From UTCHB3 sp964371075 (GTDB taxonomy: Bacteria > Bacteroidota > Ignavibacteria > Ignavibacteriales > Ignavibacteriaceae): a stretch of 64,000 nucleotides of DNA. The stretch covers positions 324,117 to 388,116 of the forward strand of contig CAYJKN010000004.1 of NCBI GenBank assembly GCA_964371075.1, written 5' to 3'. Position 1 is the stretch's first letter, and each line of letters begins with the position of its first letter. The translations under genes and the position numbers were made by a program. A model generated the notes under the pieces. It worked only from the letters and a program-made list of their open reading frames with translations, ran no database searches and was not told the origin of the DNA. This document shows positions 1 to 7,814 of this stretch, in pieces.

Positions 1-1
1 T

Positions 2-685
2 TTGAAGACAAGCGATTTTGAAAAGGTTGCTTCGTTGGTCGATGCCTACGATTGTACGCTTAGCGATGTTCAAAACGAGATTGAAGAGTTCCGCCTTGCC
101 TATCTTGCCTTCTTTGGTGTGGAACCGACACAGGAAGCAATAACCGCGGCAAAAAAATCAGGTGCGTTTGGTATGGATGTGGGTGATGACATCAGGTTTA
201 TTACCAAAAACTTGAATGTTGAAGCCATTAAAGATCATAAAGATACGCTTAAGGATAACATTTATCATTTCTCAAAAACAGTTGATATGAGTGATGAAAA
301 ATTCTCTGGGGGTACTCAAAGCGGTGAGAGTCGGAAGTGGAAATTACATCCATTCGAAAACAGGGCCATCACCAAAGAGAGGAAATTTACCAAGGGATTA
401 AGACAGATGGTTAAGGTGTTAACTTCTGCATGGGCAAAAAAAGGATTGAGTTTAAAGCCGGAGCATGTGAAGTTTATTTTTACCCGGAATCTTCCTGTTG
501 ATCAGTCGTACATGGCTGACATCGCTGTTAAGTTGAAGGGGATAGCATCAGACGAAACCACTCTCGGATTTGTTCCGGGTGTTACGGACCCTAAAGCAGA
601 GATGGAGAAGATTAAACAAGAGAACGAAGATCGTTATGCGGCTGATCCGGTGATGTTAAACAGCATCGATGCGAGCAGTGAATGA
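2..685 (+). CDS. Phage portal protein, C-terminal part (SPP1 gp6-like), 5' truncated
   Basis: The reading frame is open from the left edge, so the true start lies outside the window and the TTG at position 2 is not credited. The stretch around residues 9-36 (SLVDAYDCTLSDVQNEIEEF) matches the conserved portion of SPP1 gp6-type portal proteins, which form the dodecameric ring at the capsid vertex through which DNA enters and leaves. The C-terminus is acidic and polar. The gene overlaps the following Mu-F-type head gene by 4 nt (ATGA), and portal followed by Mu-F protein is the normal order in SPP1-like phages. The family assignment rests on motif recall and gene order; no search was run. Confidence 0.75.
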   Translation: MKTSDFEKVASLVDAYDCTLSDVQNEIEEFRLAYLAFFGVEPTQEAITAAKKSGAFGMDVGDDIRFITKNLNVEAIKDHKDTLKDNIYHFSKTVDMSDEKFSGGTQSGESRKWKLHPFENRAITKERKFTKGLRQMVKVLTSAWAKKGLSLKPEHVKFIFTRNLPVDQSYMADIAVKLKGIASDETTLGFVPGVTDPKAEMEKIKQENEDRYAADPVMLNSIDASSE

Positions 686-1611
686 CTGACCGGGAAATAA
701 ATGAAAGGATAGTGAGATATCTTCAGAAGGGAGATAAAACGCTTGACGAACTGATGGTCGGCTATGAAGAAAGGATTGTGAAGGCGTATGCAAGTGCTCT
801 AAAGGGCATCAAGAGAGATATTGTCGCAATGTATGAAAAGTATGGTGATGATGTGAGTTATAAGGACATGGTGTCGTATCAACGGCTCTCGAACCTTGAA
901 ACACAGATCAAAAATACAATCACTGAGCTAAAAGGACAGAATAACAAATCGATTAATAAGGCACTTACGACATTCGCTGAGGAGTCTTACAATGCAACCG
1001 GTTATGCTATTGAGGAAGGAATTAAAACTTCTTTAGGATTAGGATTGATCGACAAAAAAGTAATCGATTCGATGTTGATCAATCCGCTCGACCGTGTCAC
1101 CTGGAGCGAACGACTTGCCACAAATGCGGATGTTTATGTGACCCAAATAAAAAGCGAACTCGCGCGAGGGTTAATTCAGGGTGAGGGATATTCCAAGATC
1201 GCAAAGAAGATCACGGAGCAAACAAAACTTTCCGCAGATAAAACAATTCGAATAATCAGAACCGAAGGGCATCGAGTCCAGAGCACAGCAAGACTAATTC
1301 AGACTGAAAAGGCAAAAGGAGCTGCAGAACGGTTAGGAATGAAGCTAAAGAAAATATGGGTTGCAACAAACGACGATCGTACCCGGGATAGACATGCGGA
1401 GATGGATGGAGTGGAAGCAGATGATGACGGCGTTTTTACTTTACCGGATGGAGTCACTACTGATGGACCCGGATTAAGCGGAGTGGCTGAGCATGATATA
1501 AATTGCAGATGCACAGTGAGAACTGAATTTGTTGATATACCGCAGGATGTAAGTGGCGGGGCTGATGACACTGAAGATCAGAGTTACGAAAAATGGAAGT
1601 CCTCAAAATAG
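682..1611 (+). CDS. Phage head morphogenesis protein (SPP1 gp7 / Mu F family)
   Basis: A 309-residue minor head protein. The N-terminal two thirds is helical. The C-terminal region from about residue 225 has the family hallmarks: NDDRTRDRHAEMDG followed by a PDG/GPG loop and HDINCRCTVR near residue 275, where the His/Cys pair is conserved in Mu F-like proteins. Members are packaged in a few copies inside the head and associate with portal. It starts on an ATG that overlaps the portal stop codon, indicating translational coupling. A hairpin terminator candidate follows 15 nt after its stop. Length is normal for the family. Confidence 0.85.
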   Translation: MTDREINERIVRYLQKGDKTLDELMVGYEERIVKAYASALKGIKRDIVAMYEKYGDDVSYKDMVSYQRLSNLETQIKNTITELKGQNNKSINKALTTFAEESYNATGYAIEEGIKTSLGLGLIDKKVIDSMLINPLDRVTWSERLATNADVYVTQIKSELARGLIQGEGYSKIAKKITEQTKLSADKTIRIIRTEGHRVQSTARLIQTEKAKGAAERLGMKLKKIWVATNDDRTRDRHAEMDGVEADDDGVFTLPDGVTTDGPGLSGVAEHDINCRCTVRTEFVDIPQDVSGGADDTEDQSYEKWKSSK

Positions 1612-1625
1612 GGCATTTTTTGAGT

Positions 1626-1651
1626 ATCCTGAAAAAGTTCAGGATGTTTTT
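1626..1651 (+). terminator. Candidate intrinsic terminator/attenuator between head protein and scaffold
   Basis: Arms ATCCTGAA (1626-1633) and TTCAGGAT (1638-1645) are perfectly complementary, with a 4-nt AAAG loop, followed by GTTTTTG. It sits inside the head gene block, so it may set the ratio of portal/Mu-F transcripts to scaffold/capsid transcripts rather than end the operon. Confidence 0.6.
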
Positions 1652-1746
1652 GAATTAAAAGAGTATTACTATAACCAAAAGAAATTTTGAAAATGTTGAA
1701 CTGCTGAGGAGATGAGACTCGCAGGGCACACAAAAAGGAGTATGTA

Positions 1747-2346
1747 ATGGATTTAGAGAAGCTTTTAGCGTTCTTAAAAGAAAAAGAAGCATCTGAAGAT
1801 GTTGTGAAATTTGTCGAAGCACTTAAACCGGTTACGAGTGAAACGGTGAAGGACTATGTAGAAAATACCGACGAAGGGAAAAAACTTCTCCAGAGTTTGA
1901 CGGATGCCAAGGTTACGAAAGGCATTGAGACTTTCAAAGCCAACAATCTGCAAAAGATTCTTGATGATGAGATTGCAGTTCGCTATCCACCGGAAACCGC
2001 TGACGCCAAAAGATTGCGGGAACTCGAGAAGAGGATAACCGATCAGGAGACTGTGATCAAAAAGAAGGACTTGTTAACTACGGCGATTAAAAAAGCGACG
2101 GAGAAAGGACTTCCAATTGACATCATCGACAGAATTCTCGGGGAAGATGAAGAATCAACTGAGAAAAATCTAAATCTTTTTGAGGAGAGTTGGAAAAAAG
2201 CAATTGAAGCTCATGTGAATGATAAATTCAAACAAGGTGGACGAGATCTGGGCGGTGCTGCAGGTGGAACTCCACCGGTAGGTGAAGAGAAAACAGAATT
2301 AATGAAGGGGTTAACTGAGTTATTCCCCAAAGCAAACAAAAATTGA
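1747..2346 (+). CDS. Phage capsid scaffolding protein (DUF4355-like)
   Basis: A 199-residue, highly charged, mostly helical protein. A coiled-coil segment lies around residues 90-120 (RLRELEKRITDQETVIKKKD), and a Gly/Pro-rich linker (GGRDLGGAAGGTPPVG) precedes the C-terminus. The motif KVTKGIETFKANNLQ near residue 55 resembles DUF4355/gp20-type minor structural proteins that serve as scaffolds for capsid assembly. Position immediately before the capsid gene fits that role. The start is set by a strong AAAGGAG Shine-Dalgarno sequence near 1733-1739. Scaffold function is inferred from family resemblance and order. Confidence 0.75.
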   Translation: MDLEKLLAFLKEKEASEDVVKFVEALKPVTSETVKDYVENTDEGKKLLQSLTDAKVTKGIETFKANNLQKILDDEIAVRYPPETADAKRLRELEKRITDQETVIKKKDLLTTAIKKATEKGLPIDIIDRILGEDEESTEKNLNLFEESWKKAIEAHVNDKFKQGGRDLGGAAGGTPPVGEEKTELMKGLTELFPKANKN

Positions 2347-2354
2347 GGTAAGAA

Positions 2355-3539
2355 ATGCCAAATGTAAGCGGAGTTAGAAGCTCCAGTAACGCAAACGCAA
2401 ATAACCAACTTAGAGATGTCGAAAGTATTCTCCAAGTCTTGAAACCATATCAAACTCCCTTCTTGCAATTGCTCTGGTTCGGCGGTCGTCCGGCAAAACC
2501 AGTTGTGAATGCCTTGGGGAAATTCGAATGGTTCGAAGATACCCTTTTCCCACATCAGACAACCGTTAAATTGGCTGTCACAGCGAGCGGATCTCCCGCT
2601 ACTCTATCACTCACATCGACTAACTGTACTGACATTACAGTTTTTGGAGTTGGTGATGTAGTTTTGATCGAAGAGACAGATCAGATGGCAGTAGTAACAT
2701 CCAACAACGGAACAACTGTTGTTTTGACACATATTGATGGCTCGACAAGCTTAACAAGTTTGGCTGTTGTCGGTTCTGTGTTCAAAGTGATTGGTTCACA
2801 GAACAACGAGTACAACGGTGTAAGAACGGGTAAATCAACCACAGAAGTTGAGAAATACAACTACCTGACCATCCTCACAGAATCTGTTGGAACAACTGGT
2901 AGAAATCAGGCTGGGGCCGCATACACAAACGGACTTACCCATCCAGAGATGGTCGCGAAAAAGATGGAAGAGATGAAGCTGACAATGGAGCGTAACATGC
3001 TCTTTTCCAACTCAAAAGGTTACAAAACCGTTGATGGATATCGCCACACTTGGGGTGATGGATTCCTTGGCCGTGTTTCCAGCAATGTGAATGGATATTC
3101 AACTCTTGATGAAGCTACTTGGGATGCACATCTTCAGGAAGTGTTTGGAAAAGGTTCAAACAGAAGAATCCACATGTGCGGTTCAAACCAACTCGTCGCA
3201 ATCAACAAGATTGTGAAAGACTTGTATCAAGTGGTTCCAATCCCATCAGTCTCGGCTTATGGCGTGAATATCACTGAGTACATTACTCCTTTCGGAACAG
3301 TCGCAATTGTGTTTAATCCAATCATGGACGGAAAGTTCAAAGATTGGGGTTTCACGATCGATCCTGAACTCGTCACACTTCGCCACATGGCAGATGACGA
3401 AAAAGGAAGCCGCAAGTTTCGTATTGAGGAAAACGTACAAACCCCAGGCACAGACGGAAAACAGGACAAACTCCTGATGGATGTTGGTCTGCAGTTGGTT
3501 TCCGAAGAATGCCACGGCATCCTTAAGAAAACATCCTGA
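2355..3539 (+). CDS. Phage major capsid protein (SU10/DUF5309-like)
   Basis: A 394-residue protein. The N-terminal sequence (VLKPYQTPFLQLLW, then KFEWFEDTLFP) and the central stretch LTHPEMVAKKMEEMKLTMER fit the DUF5309/SU10-type HK97-fold capsid family, whose members form the icosahedral shell. An insertion near residues 75-140 is rich in Thr/Ser/Val and looks like a beta domain on the capsid surface. It follows the scaffold after 8 nt with a GAGG ribosome site and is followed by a clear terminator, as expected for the most highly expressed gene of the block. Confidence 0.8.
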   Translation: MPNVSGVRSSSNANANNQLRDVESILQVLKPYQTPFLQLLWFGGRPAKPVVNALGKFEWFEDTLFPHQTTVKLAVTASGSPATLSLTSTNCTDITVFGVGDVVLIEETDQMAVVTSNNGTTVVLTHIDGSTSLTSLAVVGSVFKVIGSQNNEYNGVRTGKSTTEVEKYNYLTILTESVGTTGRNQAGAAYTNGLTHPEMVAKKMEEMKLTMERNMLFSNSKGYKTVDGYRHTWGDGFLGRVSSNVNGYSTLDEATWDAHLQEVFGKGSNRRIHMCGSNQLVAINKIVKDLYQVVPIPSVSAYGVNITEYITPFGTVAIVFNPIMDGKFKDWGFTIDPELVTLRHMADDEKGSRKFRIEENVQTPGTDGKQDKLLMDVGLQLVSEECHGILKKTS

Positions 3540-3556
3540 TCTTAATTGATCTCCCG

Positions 3557-3593
3557 GAGAGGGGCGTCTTGTTTAGGCGTCTCTCTCTTTTTT
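3557..3593 (+). terminator. Intrinsic terminator after the capsid gene
   Basis: A 12-bp stem with three G-U pairs forms between 3557-3568 and 3576-3587 around a 7-nt loop (TTGTTTA) and is followed by TTTTTT. It lies 17 nt past the capsid stop codon, within an otherwise tightly packed structural operon, so partial read-through into the connector genes is presumably needed. Confidence 0.8.
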
Positions 3594-3617
3594 ATAACAC
3601 AATCCGAGAGAAAAATC

Positions 3618-3827
3618 ATGTCAAAGAAAACAACTTTCATTTCAAAGTACAGAAACTACGGTATATCACTTCCAAGTGGAACCCGGGTAAAATTTCAAGA
3701 AAATATTTTGGTCACCGAGGATCCAGAGGTAATTGCAGAGTTAAAAGCTTCGCGTGACTTCGGTAAAGATTTTAGCGTGGTAGCCGAAGTTGCCGCAGAA
3801 GATACAGTAAAAGGTACGAAGAAGTAA
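3618..3827 (+). CDS. Small phage protein between capsid and connector
   Basis: A 69-residue, basic protein with no recognised family. The ATG at 3618 is preferred over an in-frame upstream start at 3546, because the upstream codons run through the terminator hairpin and a GAGAG ribosome site lies just upstream of 3618. The middle reads as a short beta-rich segment (ISLPSGTRVKFQENILVTED) followed by a helix. Small proteins at this position in related phages are often head decoration or neck proteins, but nothing in the sequence proves this. It ends 2 nt before the connector gene. Confidence 0.6.
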   Translation: MSKKTTFISKYRNYGISLPSGTRVKFQENILVTEDPEVIAELKASRDFGKDFSVVAEVAAEDTVKGTKK

Positions 3828-3829
3828 CA

Positions 3830-4150
3830 ATGGCAATTGTAACTCTTGCAGAAGTTAAGACGCTGCTCTCCATTACCGATTCAAGTAAGGACGCTCTGAT
3901 TACAGCTTTGATTCCAATAGTGGAAGATTTTGTTGTAAGACACTGTAACGATGATTTTACCGATGAAGACGGCGTCACAACTTTCCCAGCCGGGCTTAAG
4001 CTGCCGGTCGCACAAATGATAAAAATGCAAATTGAATACAAAGGCGTTGCCGGTTCAACGGTAGGAGATTACTCTGTTTCGTTTTTTGCCAACATTCCTG
4101 ACGGAATTCGCTCGATGTTGAAACCTTACAAGAAGTTGAAATTTGTATGA
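3830..4150 (+). CDS. Head-tail connector protein (gp6-like)
   Basis: A 106-residue helical protein with the typical adaptor pattern: TLAEVKTLLSI at the N-terminus, a second helix containing IVEDFVVRHCND, and a third helix LKLPVAQMIKMQIEY. This arrangement is known from HK97 gp6/SPP1 gp15-type connectors (Phage_connect_1), which form a ring below the portal. The stop codon overlaps the start of the next gene (ATGA). Length and order relative to capsid and head-closure genes agree with the assignment. Confidence 0.75.
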   Translation: MAIVTLAEVKTLLSITDSSKDALITALIPIVEDFVVRHCNDDFTDEDGVTTFPAGLKLPVAQMIKMQIEYKGVAGSTVGDYSVSFFANIPDGIRSMLKPYKKLKFV

Positions 4151-4473
4151 GCATCGCAGACTTTTTCAAACAAAGCTGTGAACTTCATTCGGTTTCGAGA
4201 ACTGTCGATTCAGGCGGTGCGTTTTCTGAGAGTTATAACAAAGTAGGCGATTTTAAGGGTCGGATTAGGCTGTTGCAGGGGCGTGAGAGAATAATTAATG
4301 AAAAACAAGGCTACGAAGCCACACATAGAGTTTATTGTTCTAAGTTGCTCTCTGTGAGTTTGTCAGACAGAATCATCAATGGACAGTACACTTTTGATGT
4401 CATAAACATTAACTATCTGAATGATGAAGCGGATCATATTGAAATTGATGTCAAGATGGTAACCGATTTATGA
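4147..4473 (+). CDS. Head closure / head-tail joining protein (SPP1 gp16-like)
   Basis: A 108-residue mostly beta-strand protein. The arrangement with GGAFSESYNKVGDFKGRI, then a Tyr-rich strand region and INGQYTFDVININYLN, fits the Phage_H_T_join/SPP1 gp16 fold, which plugs the portal-connector channel after packaging. It is translationally coupled on both sides by 4-nt overlaps. The call depends mainly on size, beta content and position directly after the connector. Confidence 0.65.
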   Translation: MSIADFFKQSCELHSVSRTVDSGGAFSESYNKVGDFKGRIRLLQGRERIINEKQGYEATHRVYCSKLLSVSLSDRIINGQYTFDVININYLNDEADHIEIDVKMVTDL

Positions 4474-5021
4474 AGCTTTTAGAGTTGCCGGTGCTTTGGA
4501 GTAATACGGAAGAGTTTGATTTGGCCGACATCGAGCCTGATCTGATGTTTGTTAATCCTGATCTCGTCTTTTGTGTTCATGATTCCACAGAGGTCAAGGG
4601 ATGTAGCACTATTAGAGATTCATCAGGCACAGGATACATAGTTCCTTTAACAAAAGATGAAGTAAAAAAAAAGCTAACAGAGGTTAACAGAATGAGTTTC
4701 TTATTGTTTTTTATTGCCGGATTATTTAACGGCGGTATGGATATGATAAAGTTCAACTGGAACCGTTTCATATTTCAGACAGAGTGGTGGCTGGAAAGAG
4801 GTGAATGGGCACCGGGTTTAAGATCGTGGTTACTAAAGCATGTCGCAACTATGTTCGCCGGGGGCTGGCACCTGTTAAAGTTTTTGATGGTGATTACAAT
4901 TGTTGGGACGGTACTGATATACTCCCCTTTATTTGCTTGGTGGATTGATCTGATTTTGATGTTTGGAGTATTCAGTGCCGGTTTTATTTTGGGTTATTAT
5001 TTCCTGTGGAGAAAAAAATAA
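4470..5021 (+). CDS. Phage membrane protein, possible holin-associated
   Basis: A 183-residue protein not assigned to a family. Residues 1-70 form a soluble segment with the pattern VNPDLVFCVHDSTEVKGC then GYIVPLTKDEVKKKL, resembling small SwrD/FlbD-like beta modules. Hydrophobic segments follow near residues 74-92 (FLLFFIAGLF) and as a pair at about 135-180 (MVITIVGTVLIY, MFGVFSAGFILGYYF). It begins the lysis cassette: its last base is the first base of the amidase start codon. A membrane role in lysis is inferred from this context only. Confidence 0.5.
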   Translation: MKLLELPVLWSNTEEFDLADIEPDLMFVNPDLVFCVHDSTEVKGCSTIRDSSGTGYIVPLTKDEVKKKLTEVNRMSFLLFFIAGLFNGGMDMIKFNWNRFIFQTEWWLERGEWAPGLRSWLLKHVATMFAGGWHLLKFLMVITIVGTVLIYSPLFAWWIDLILMFGVFSAGFILGYYFLWRKK

Positions 5022-5674
5022 TGTTAACAAACTTAATACAGCGAATATCTTACAAGCTTATCGGCAAATACCTGAAAGCCGGTGAATACTATGCGGTTAT
5101 TTGCACAAAGACTCTCTTGATCTTGCATTTCACCGCTGGCTATGGTGATGCACTTTCTGTCCGGGATTATTTCAATAATCTAATCGGAAAGGTGGCCACT
5201 GCTTACAGCTGTGGGCGTGATGGTATTATTGTGGAGATGTTTGGCCCGGTTTACTGGGCTATTCACCTTGGTTCTTCAATTTTTAACGAGATGAGGAGCA
5301 TAGGGATAGAGGTGGTTAATATTGGGCCTTTGTGGGAAAAAAATGGGCAAATGGTCGATTACTACGGAAATATCTACACAGGTGGATATATCACTCTGAA
5401 AAGAGCTTTCAAGGGTGCTTTCCATTTTGCGACTTTTACAGAAGAACAATATTCAGCAGTTGGGAAATGGGCGGCTGAAAGATGCGTAGCATTCAACATT
5501 AAGCCAATCATTCATACAACTCTTGATTTTATTCCTGAAAATGAAAAGCTTTTAGGCATTGCCACTCATTCCAATTTTAGAGCCGATAAATTCGACATTG
5601 GTCCGGCATGGGATTATGCAAAATTTCAGAAGTATTTCGATGCCGAGTATGCAAGACTTAAGGCGGTCACATGA
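5021..5674 (+). CDS. Phage endolysin, N-acetylmuramoyl-L-alanine amidase (T7 lysozyme-like)
   Basis: A 217-residue Amidase_2-type enzyme predicted to cut the amide bond between MurNAc and the stem peptide at the end of infection. Visible elements correspond to T7 lysozyme: H36 in LILHFTAG (zinc ligand), Y62 in TAYSCGRDG, H82 in the WAIHLG motif, IGIEVVN at 94-100, then H183, K190 and D192 in HSNFRADKFDIGP, where D192 replaces the usual zinc cysteine. No signal peptide is evident, so a holin would be needed for release. The start at 5021 is chosen over an in-frame GTG at 5006 because GGAG at 5008-5011 is correctly spaced only for 5021. Confidence 0.8.
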   Translation: MLTNLIQRISYKLIGKYLKAGEYYAVICTKTLLILHFTAGYGDALSVRDYFNNLIGKVATAYSCGRDGIIVEMFGPVYWAIHLGSSIFNEMRSIGIEVVNIGPLWEKNGQMVDYYGNIYTGGYITLKRAFKGAFHFATFTEEQYSAVGKWAAERCVAFNIKPIIHTTLDFIPENEKLLGIATHSNFRADKFDIGPAWDYAKFQKYFDAEYARLKAVT

Positions 5675-5988
5675 AATGGACAGAACGCGGACTTAGAAAA
5701 TATGGTGCGTTTTTAATCAGTCTGTTTGCATACTGCGTGATCTTCTCGGTCACTGTGTTTGGTGGATTTATTGACAGTGCCAACATCCCAATCCTTGCGT
5801 TTCAACTTGGTCTGGGAATTGCAAGTGTGACAGGTGTTTTTTTCGCAAGTAATGTTTTATCAAAAAAGGTAAGTGGATATGGACAAGGGATTTCTTATTA
5901 CGACGGGGGTTATCCTACTGTTGGTAGTGGGAGTGTTGGTATGGATGACCGGCAAGAAACCCAATCCCAAAGAAATATGGGATTATAA
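5671..5988 (+). CDS. Small two-TM phage membrane protein, holin candidate
   Basis: A 105-residue protein with two hydrophobic segments (about residues 12-35, FLISLFAYCVIFSVTVF, and 40-62, IPILAFQLGLGIASVTGVFF) and a polar glycine-rich C-terminal tail. Size, topology and position directly after the amidase fit a class II holin, but no family signature was recognised. The last 110 nt overlap the next gene in another frame, so the tail sequence is constrained by two reading frames. The start ATG overlaps the amidase stop codon. Confidence 0.55.
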   Translation: MKWTERGLRKYGAFLISLFAYCVIFSVTVFGGFIDSANIPILAFQLGLGIASVTGVFFASNVLSKKVSGYGQGISYYDGGYPTVGSGSVGMDDRQETQSQRNMGL

Positions 5989-6379
5989 AGAGGGAAAGCC
6001 TGACACAGTATTTGTGAAAGGTGATCCAGATACCGTTTATTTCTCCCGGGTGTATGAGAAGATTGTACAAGTGCCGGTAGAAAAGATTATAAGCTTCGGG
6101 GAAGACAGTTCGAAAACGGACACGACGATTAATCTTGATAATGGTACACTGACTTTGGGATTAACTACATATCCAGCGATCGAGTCTTTAAAACTCGACA
6201 TCGATTTATTGACAGTTGATCGTGAAATAGTCAGAGTTGATACATTTAAGGTTACACAGGTCGATACTTTGAACATAACAAAAGAAATATTAATTGAACC
6301 GTCGTGGTACGAAACATGGTGGTTTGGGTCCCTTTTAACAACAGCAGTCGGAATCACGGCTATAATTCTGGGTAAATAA
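5879..6379 (+). CDS. Membrane-anchored spanin-like phage protein
   Basis: A 166-residue protein with an N-terminal hydrophobic segment (FLITTGVILLLVVGVLVW), a long extracytoplasmic stretch rich in Asp-Thr-Val repeats (DTVFVKGDPDTVYF, VRVDTFKVTQVDTL) and a second hydrophobic segment at the very C-terminus after PSWYETWWFG. Anchors at both ends with a spacer between them suggest a protein that spans the envelope, as spanins do, though no known spanin family was identified. ATG 5879 is preferred over GTG 5873 because AAGG at 5866-5869 is properly spaced only for the ATG. It overlaps the upstream holin candidate out of frame. Confidence 0.5.
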   Translation: MDKGFLITTGVILLLVVGVLVWMTGKKPNPKEIWDYKEGKPDTVFVKGDPDTVYFSRVYEKIVQVPVEKIISFGEDSSKTDTTINLDNGTLTLGLTTYPAIESLKLDIDLLTVDREIVRVDTFKVTQVDTLNITKEILIEPSWYETWWFGSLLTTAVGITAIILGK

Positions 6380-6643
6380 ATGAGCAAAATTAGTGATGCT
6401 TTGGGAAATGCAACAGCAAGTTTACTGGAGATACAAGAGCTGTCAAATCGGTTGGATTCTCTGGAACATGCGGTAAGAGACCTGACAAATATTTTGAAAG
6501 TCGATCTGCGTGAAACCAAAAAAAAACAAGAGGAACTTTCGGAAAAAGTCGAGAAATTGGAAAACTTTAGGAATATGCTAATTGGTGCACTCATTCTTTC
6601 GAATGTACTTGTCGTTTTGGCAGTTAAGTTTTTGAAGCTCTAA
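6380..6643 (+). CDS. XhlA-like coiled-coil membrane protein
   Basis: An 87-residue protein with heptad-like coiled coil over residues 15-62 (RLDSLEHAVRDL, KKQEELSEKVEKLENF) and one C-terminal hydrophobic segment (LIGALILSNVLVVLAVKFL). This organisation is the same as hemolysin XhlA proteins of Bacillus prophages, which act with a holin in lysis. It begins directly after the previous stop codon, and its own last base starts the next gene. Assignment is by architecture and neighbourhood. Confidence 0.55.
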   Translation: MSKISDALGNATASLLEIQELSNRLDSLEHAVRDLTNILKVDLRETKKKQEELSEKVEKLENFRNMLIGALILSNVLVVLAVKFLKL

Positions 6644-7038
6644 TGAAAACGGATTGGAAAGTACCTGATCTGCAGGCGATCAAACAGAGAGTCGTTGACA
6701 AGCTGACACTTGCCGGAGAGATGGTTGCCAGTAGTGCGATCGAAAAAAGCCCTGTCGACTTGGGGAATCTTAGAGGCTCGATTACTGCTGAAGTTGATGA
6801 ATCACAGCTTTCTGTAAAAATTGGAACTCCGGTCGAATATGCACCATATGTGGAGTTTGGGACCGGTGAATTCGCTGAAGGTGGAGAAGGAAGAAAAGGT
6901 GGTTGGTTCTACGATTACCAAGGCGGAAAAGGCGAAAAAGGTGCAAGGTTCACACTTGGTATGAAACCATATCCTTTTTTACGTCCGGCGCTGTTGGATA
7001 ATAAGGAAAAGATCAAAGGGGTAATGAATGTTCTTTGA
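6643..7038 (+). CDS. HK97 gp10-like tail/neck protein
   Basis: A 131-residue protein with the recognisable family core: an N-terminal helix ending in SSAIEKSPVDLGNLRGSI, then VEYAPYVEFGTG, and the closing PYPFLRPALLDNKEKI. These segments are the conserved landmarks of HK97 gp10-type proteins, found between head-closure and tail-terminator genes in siphoviruses. The gene resumes the structural order after the lysis cassette and overlaps the next gene by 11 nt. Confidence 0.85.
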   Translation: MKTDWKVPDLQAIKQRVVDKLTLAGEMVASSAIEKSPVDLGNLRGSITAEVDESQLSVKIGTPVEYAPYVEFGTGEFAEGGEGRKGGWFYDYQGGKGEKGARFTLGMKPYPFLRPALLDNKEKIKGVMNVL

Positions 7039-7426
7039 AATTCGAAAGGAACTATATGAAGAGCTGATAAATGTATTGACAGCTTATTCCTGTGAGGTCT
7101 ATTTCGTTGAGGCTCCGGCTGATCAGACACTCCCTTATGTAGTTTTCTCGCATGTGACAGGCGGAGTAAGATGGGACACGATCTACAAAGATGATGATAT
7201 TTACATACAGGTGAATGGTTATGGAAAAGATTTAACAGTTCTTTCCCAGATGCAAGAGGCGATTAGGGCAAGGTTGGATAATAATCCAACTTGTCTGGGT
7301 AGTGACGGGCTATTAGATGATGGTAGTTTCGTTTACGACATAACAGAGCAAATAAACAGGACGGCCAAGCTTGGTGATGTCTGGCAGTTCACTTTACAAT
7401 TTAAAATCACAATTCAAAAAAGTTAG
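7028..7426 (+). CDS. Tail completion / terminator protein (DUF3168, gp17-like)
   Basis: A 132-residue protein with the DUF3168 arrangement: an N-terminal helix (RKELYEELINVLTAY), LPYVVFSHVTGG, a strand segment IYIQVNGYG, the helix LSQMQEAIRARLDN, and a C-terminal strand ending QFTLQFKITI. In siphophages this protein caps the tail tube and joins it to the head. It overlaps the preceding gene by 11 nt and lies just ahead of the tail tube gene, which is the usual order. Confidence 0.75.
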   Translation: MFFEIRKELYEELINVLTAYSCEVYFVEAPADQTLPYVVFSHVTGGVRWDTIYKDDDIYIQVNGYGKDLTVLSQMQEAIRARLDNNPTCLGSDGLLDDGSFVYDITEQINRTAKLGDVWQFTLQFKITIQKS

Positions 7427-7435
7427 AGGCAGAAA

Positions 7436-7813
7436 ATGGCAAAAGTAGCTGGAAAAGCAATTGCATTAAAGTTGGGAGCAGTTCCAACCGAAAAAGCGGT
7501 GATGGATGTAAAAATGACACAACAGGCGGATGAGATAGATGTTACAGATACGATGAGTGCCGGTGACTCGAAAGAGTATCTCACAGGACTTGTAAACAGA
7601 TCTATCACTTTCGGTGCATGGTTCAAAGACGACGACGCAGATCCTTTGGAAGTTGGTGACACATCGGCGTTTGAGCTGGTGATTGGTGGTAAGAAATTCA
7701 GTGGCAATTTGGTAATTACCGCCGCTGATGTTGATGCACAACTTTCAGATGCTGTTAAGTACTCTTACACGGCAAGAATCACAGGTGCAGTCACTTTTGG
7801 GACAGCAAGTTAA
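7436..7813 (+). CDS. Major tail (tube) protein
   Basis: A 125-residue beta-rich protein similar in organisation to TP901-1-type major tail proteins: KVAGKAIALKLGAV, then DEIDVTDTMSAGDSKEYLTGL, SITFGAWFKDDD and a closing strand ending TGAVTFG. It would polymerise into the hexameric rings of the tail tube. A GAGG ribosome site lies upstream of the ATG. It immediately precedes the tail assembly chaperone pair, as expected. Confidence 0.75.
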   Translation: MAKVAGKAIALKLGAVPTEKAVMDVKMTQQADEIDVTDTMSAGDSKEYLTGLVNRSITFGAWFKDDDADPLEVGDTSAFELVIGGKKFSGNLVITAADVDAQLSDAVKYSYTARITGAVTFGTAS

Positions 7814-7814
7814 T

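Noticed and set aside
2211..2555. Antisense ORF over the scaffold-capsid junction
   Set aside because: It covers two well-supported phage genes and shows no domain or start signal.
3546..3617. N-terminal extension of the small protein after the capsid gene
   Set aside because: The extension would be translated through the terminator hairpin; the ribosome site fits ATG 3618.
7728..7814. Upstream start of the tail chaperone G inside the tail tube gene
   Set aside because: ATG 7815 directly follows the tail tube stop and gives the usual length; the extension only shadows the tail tube sequence.
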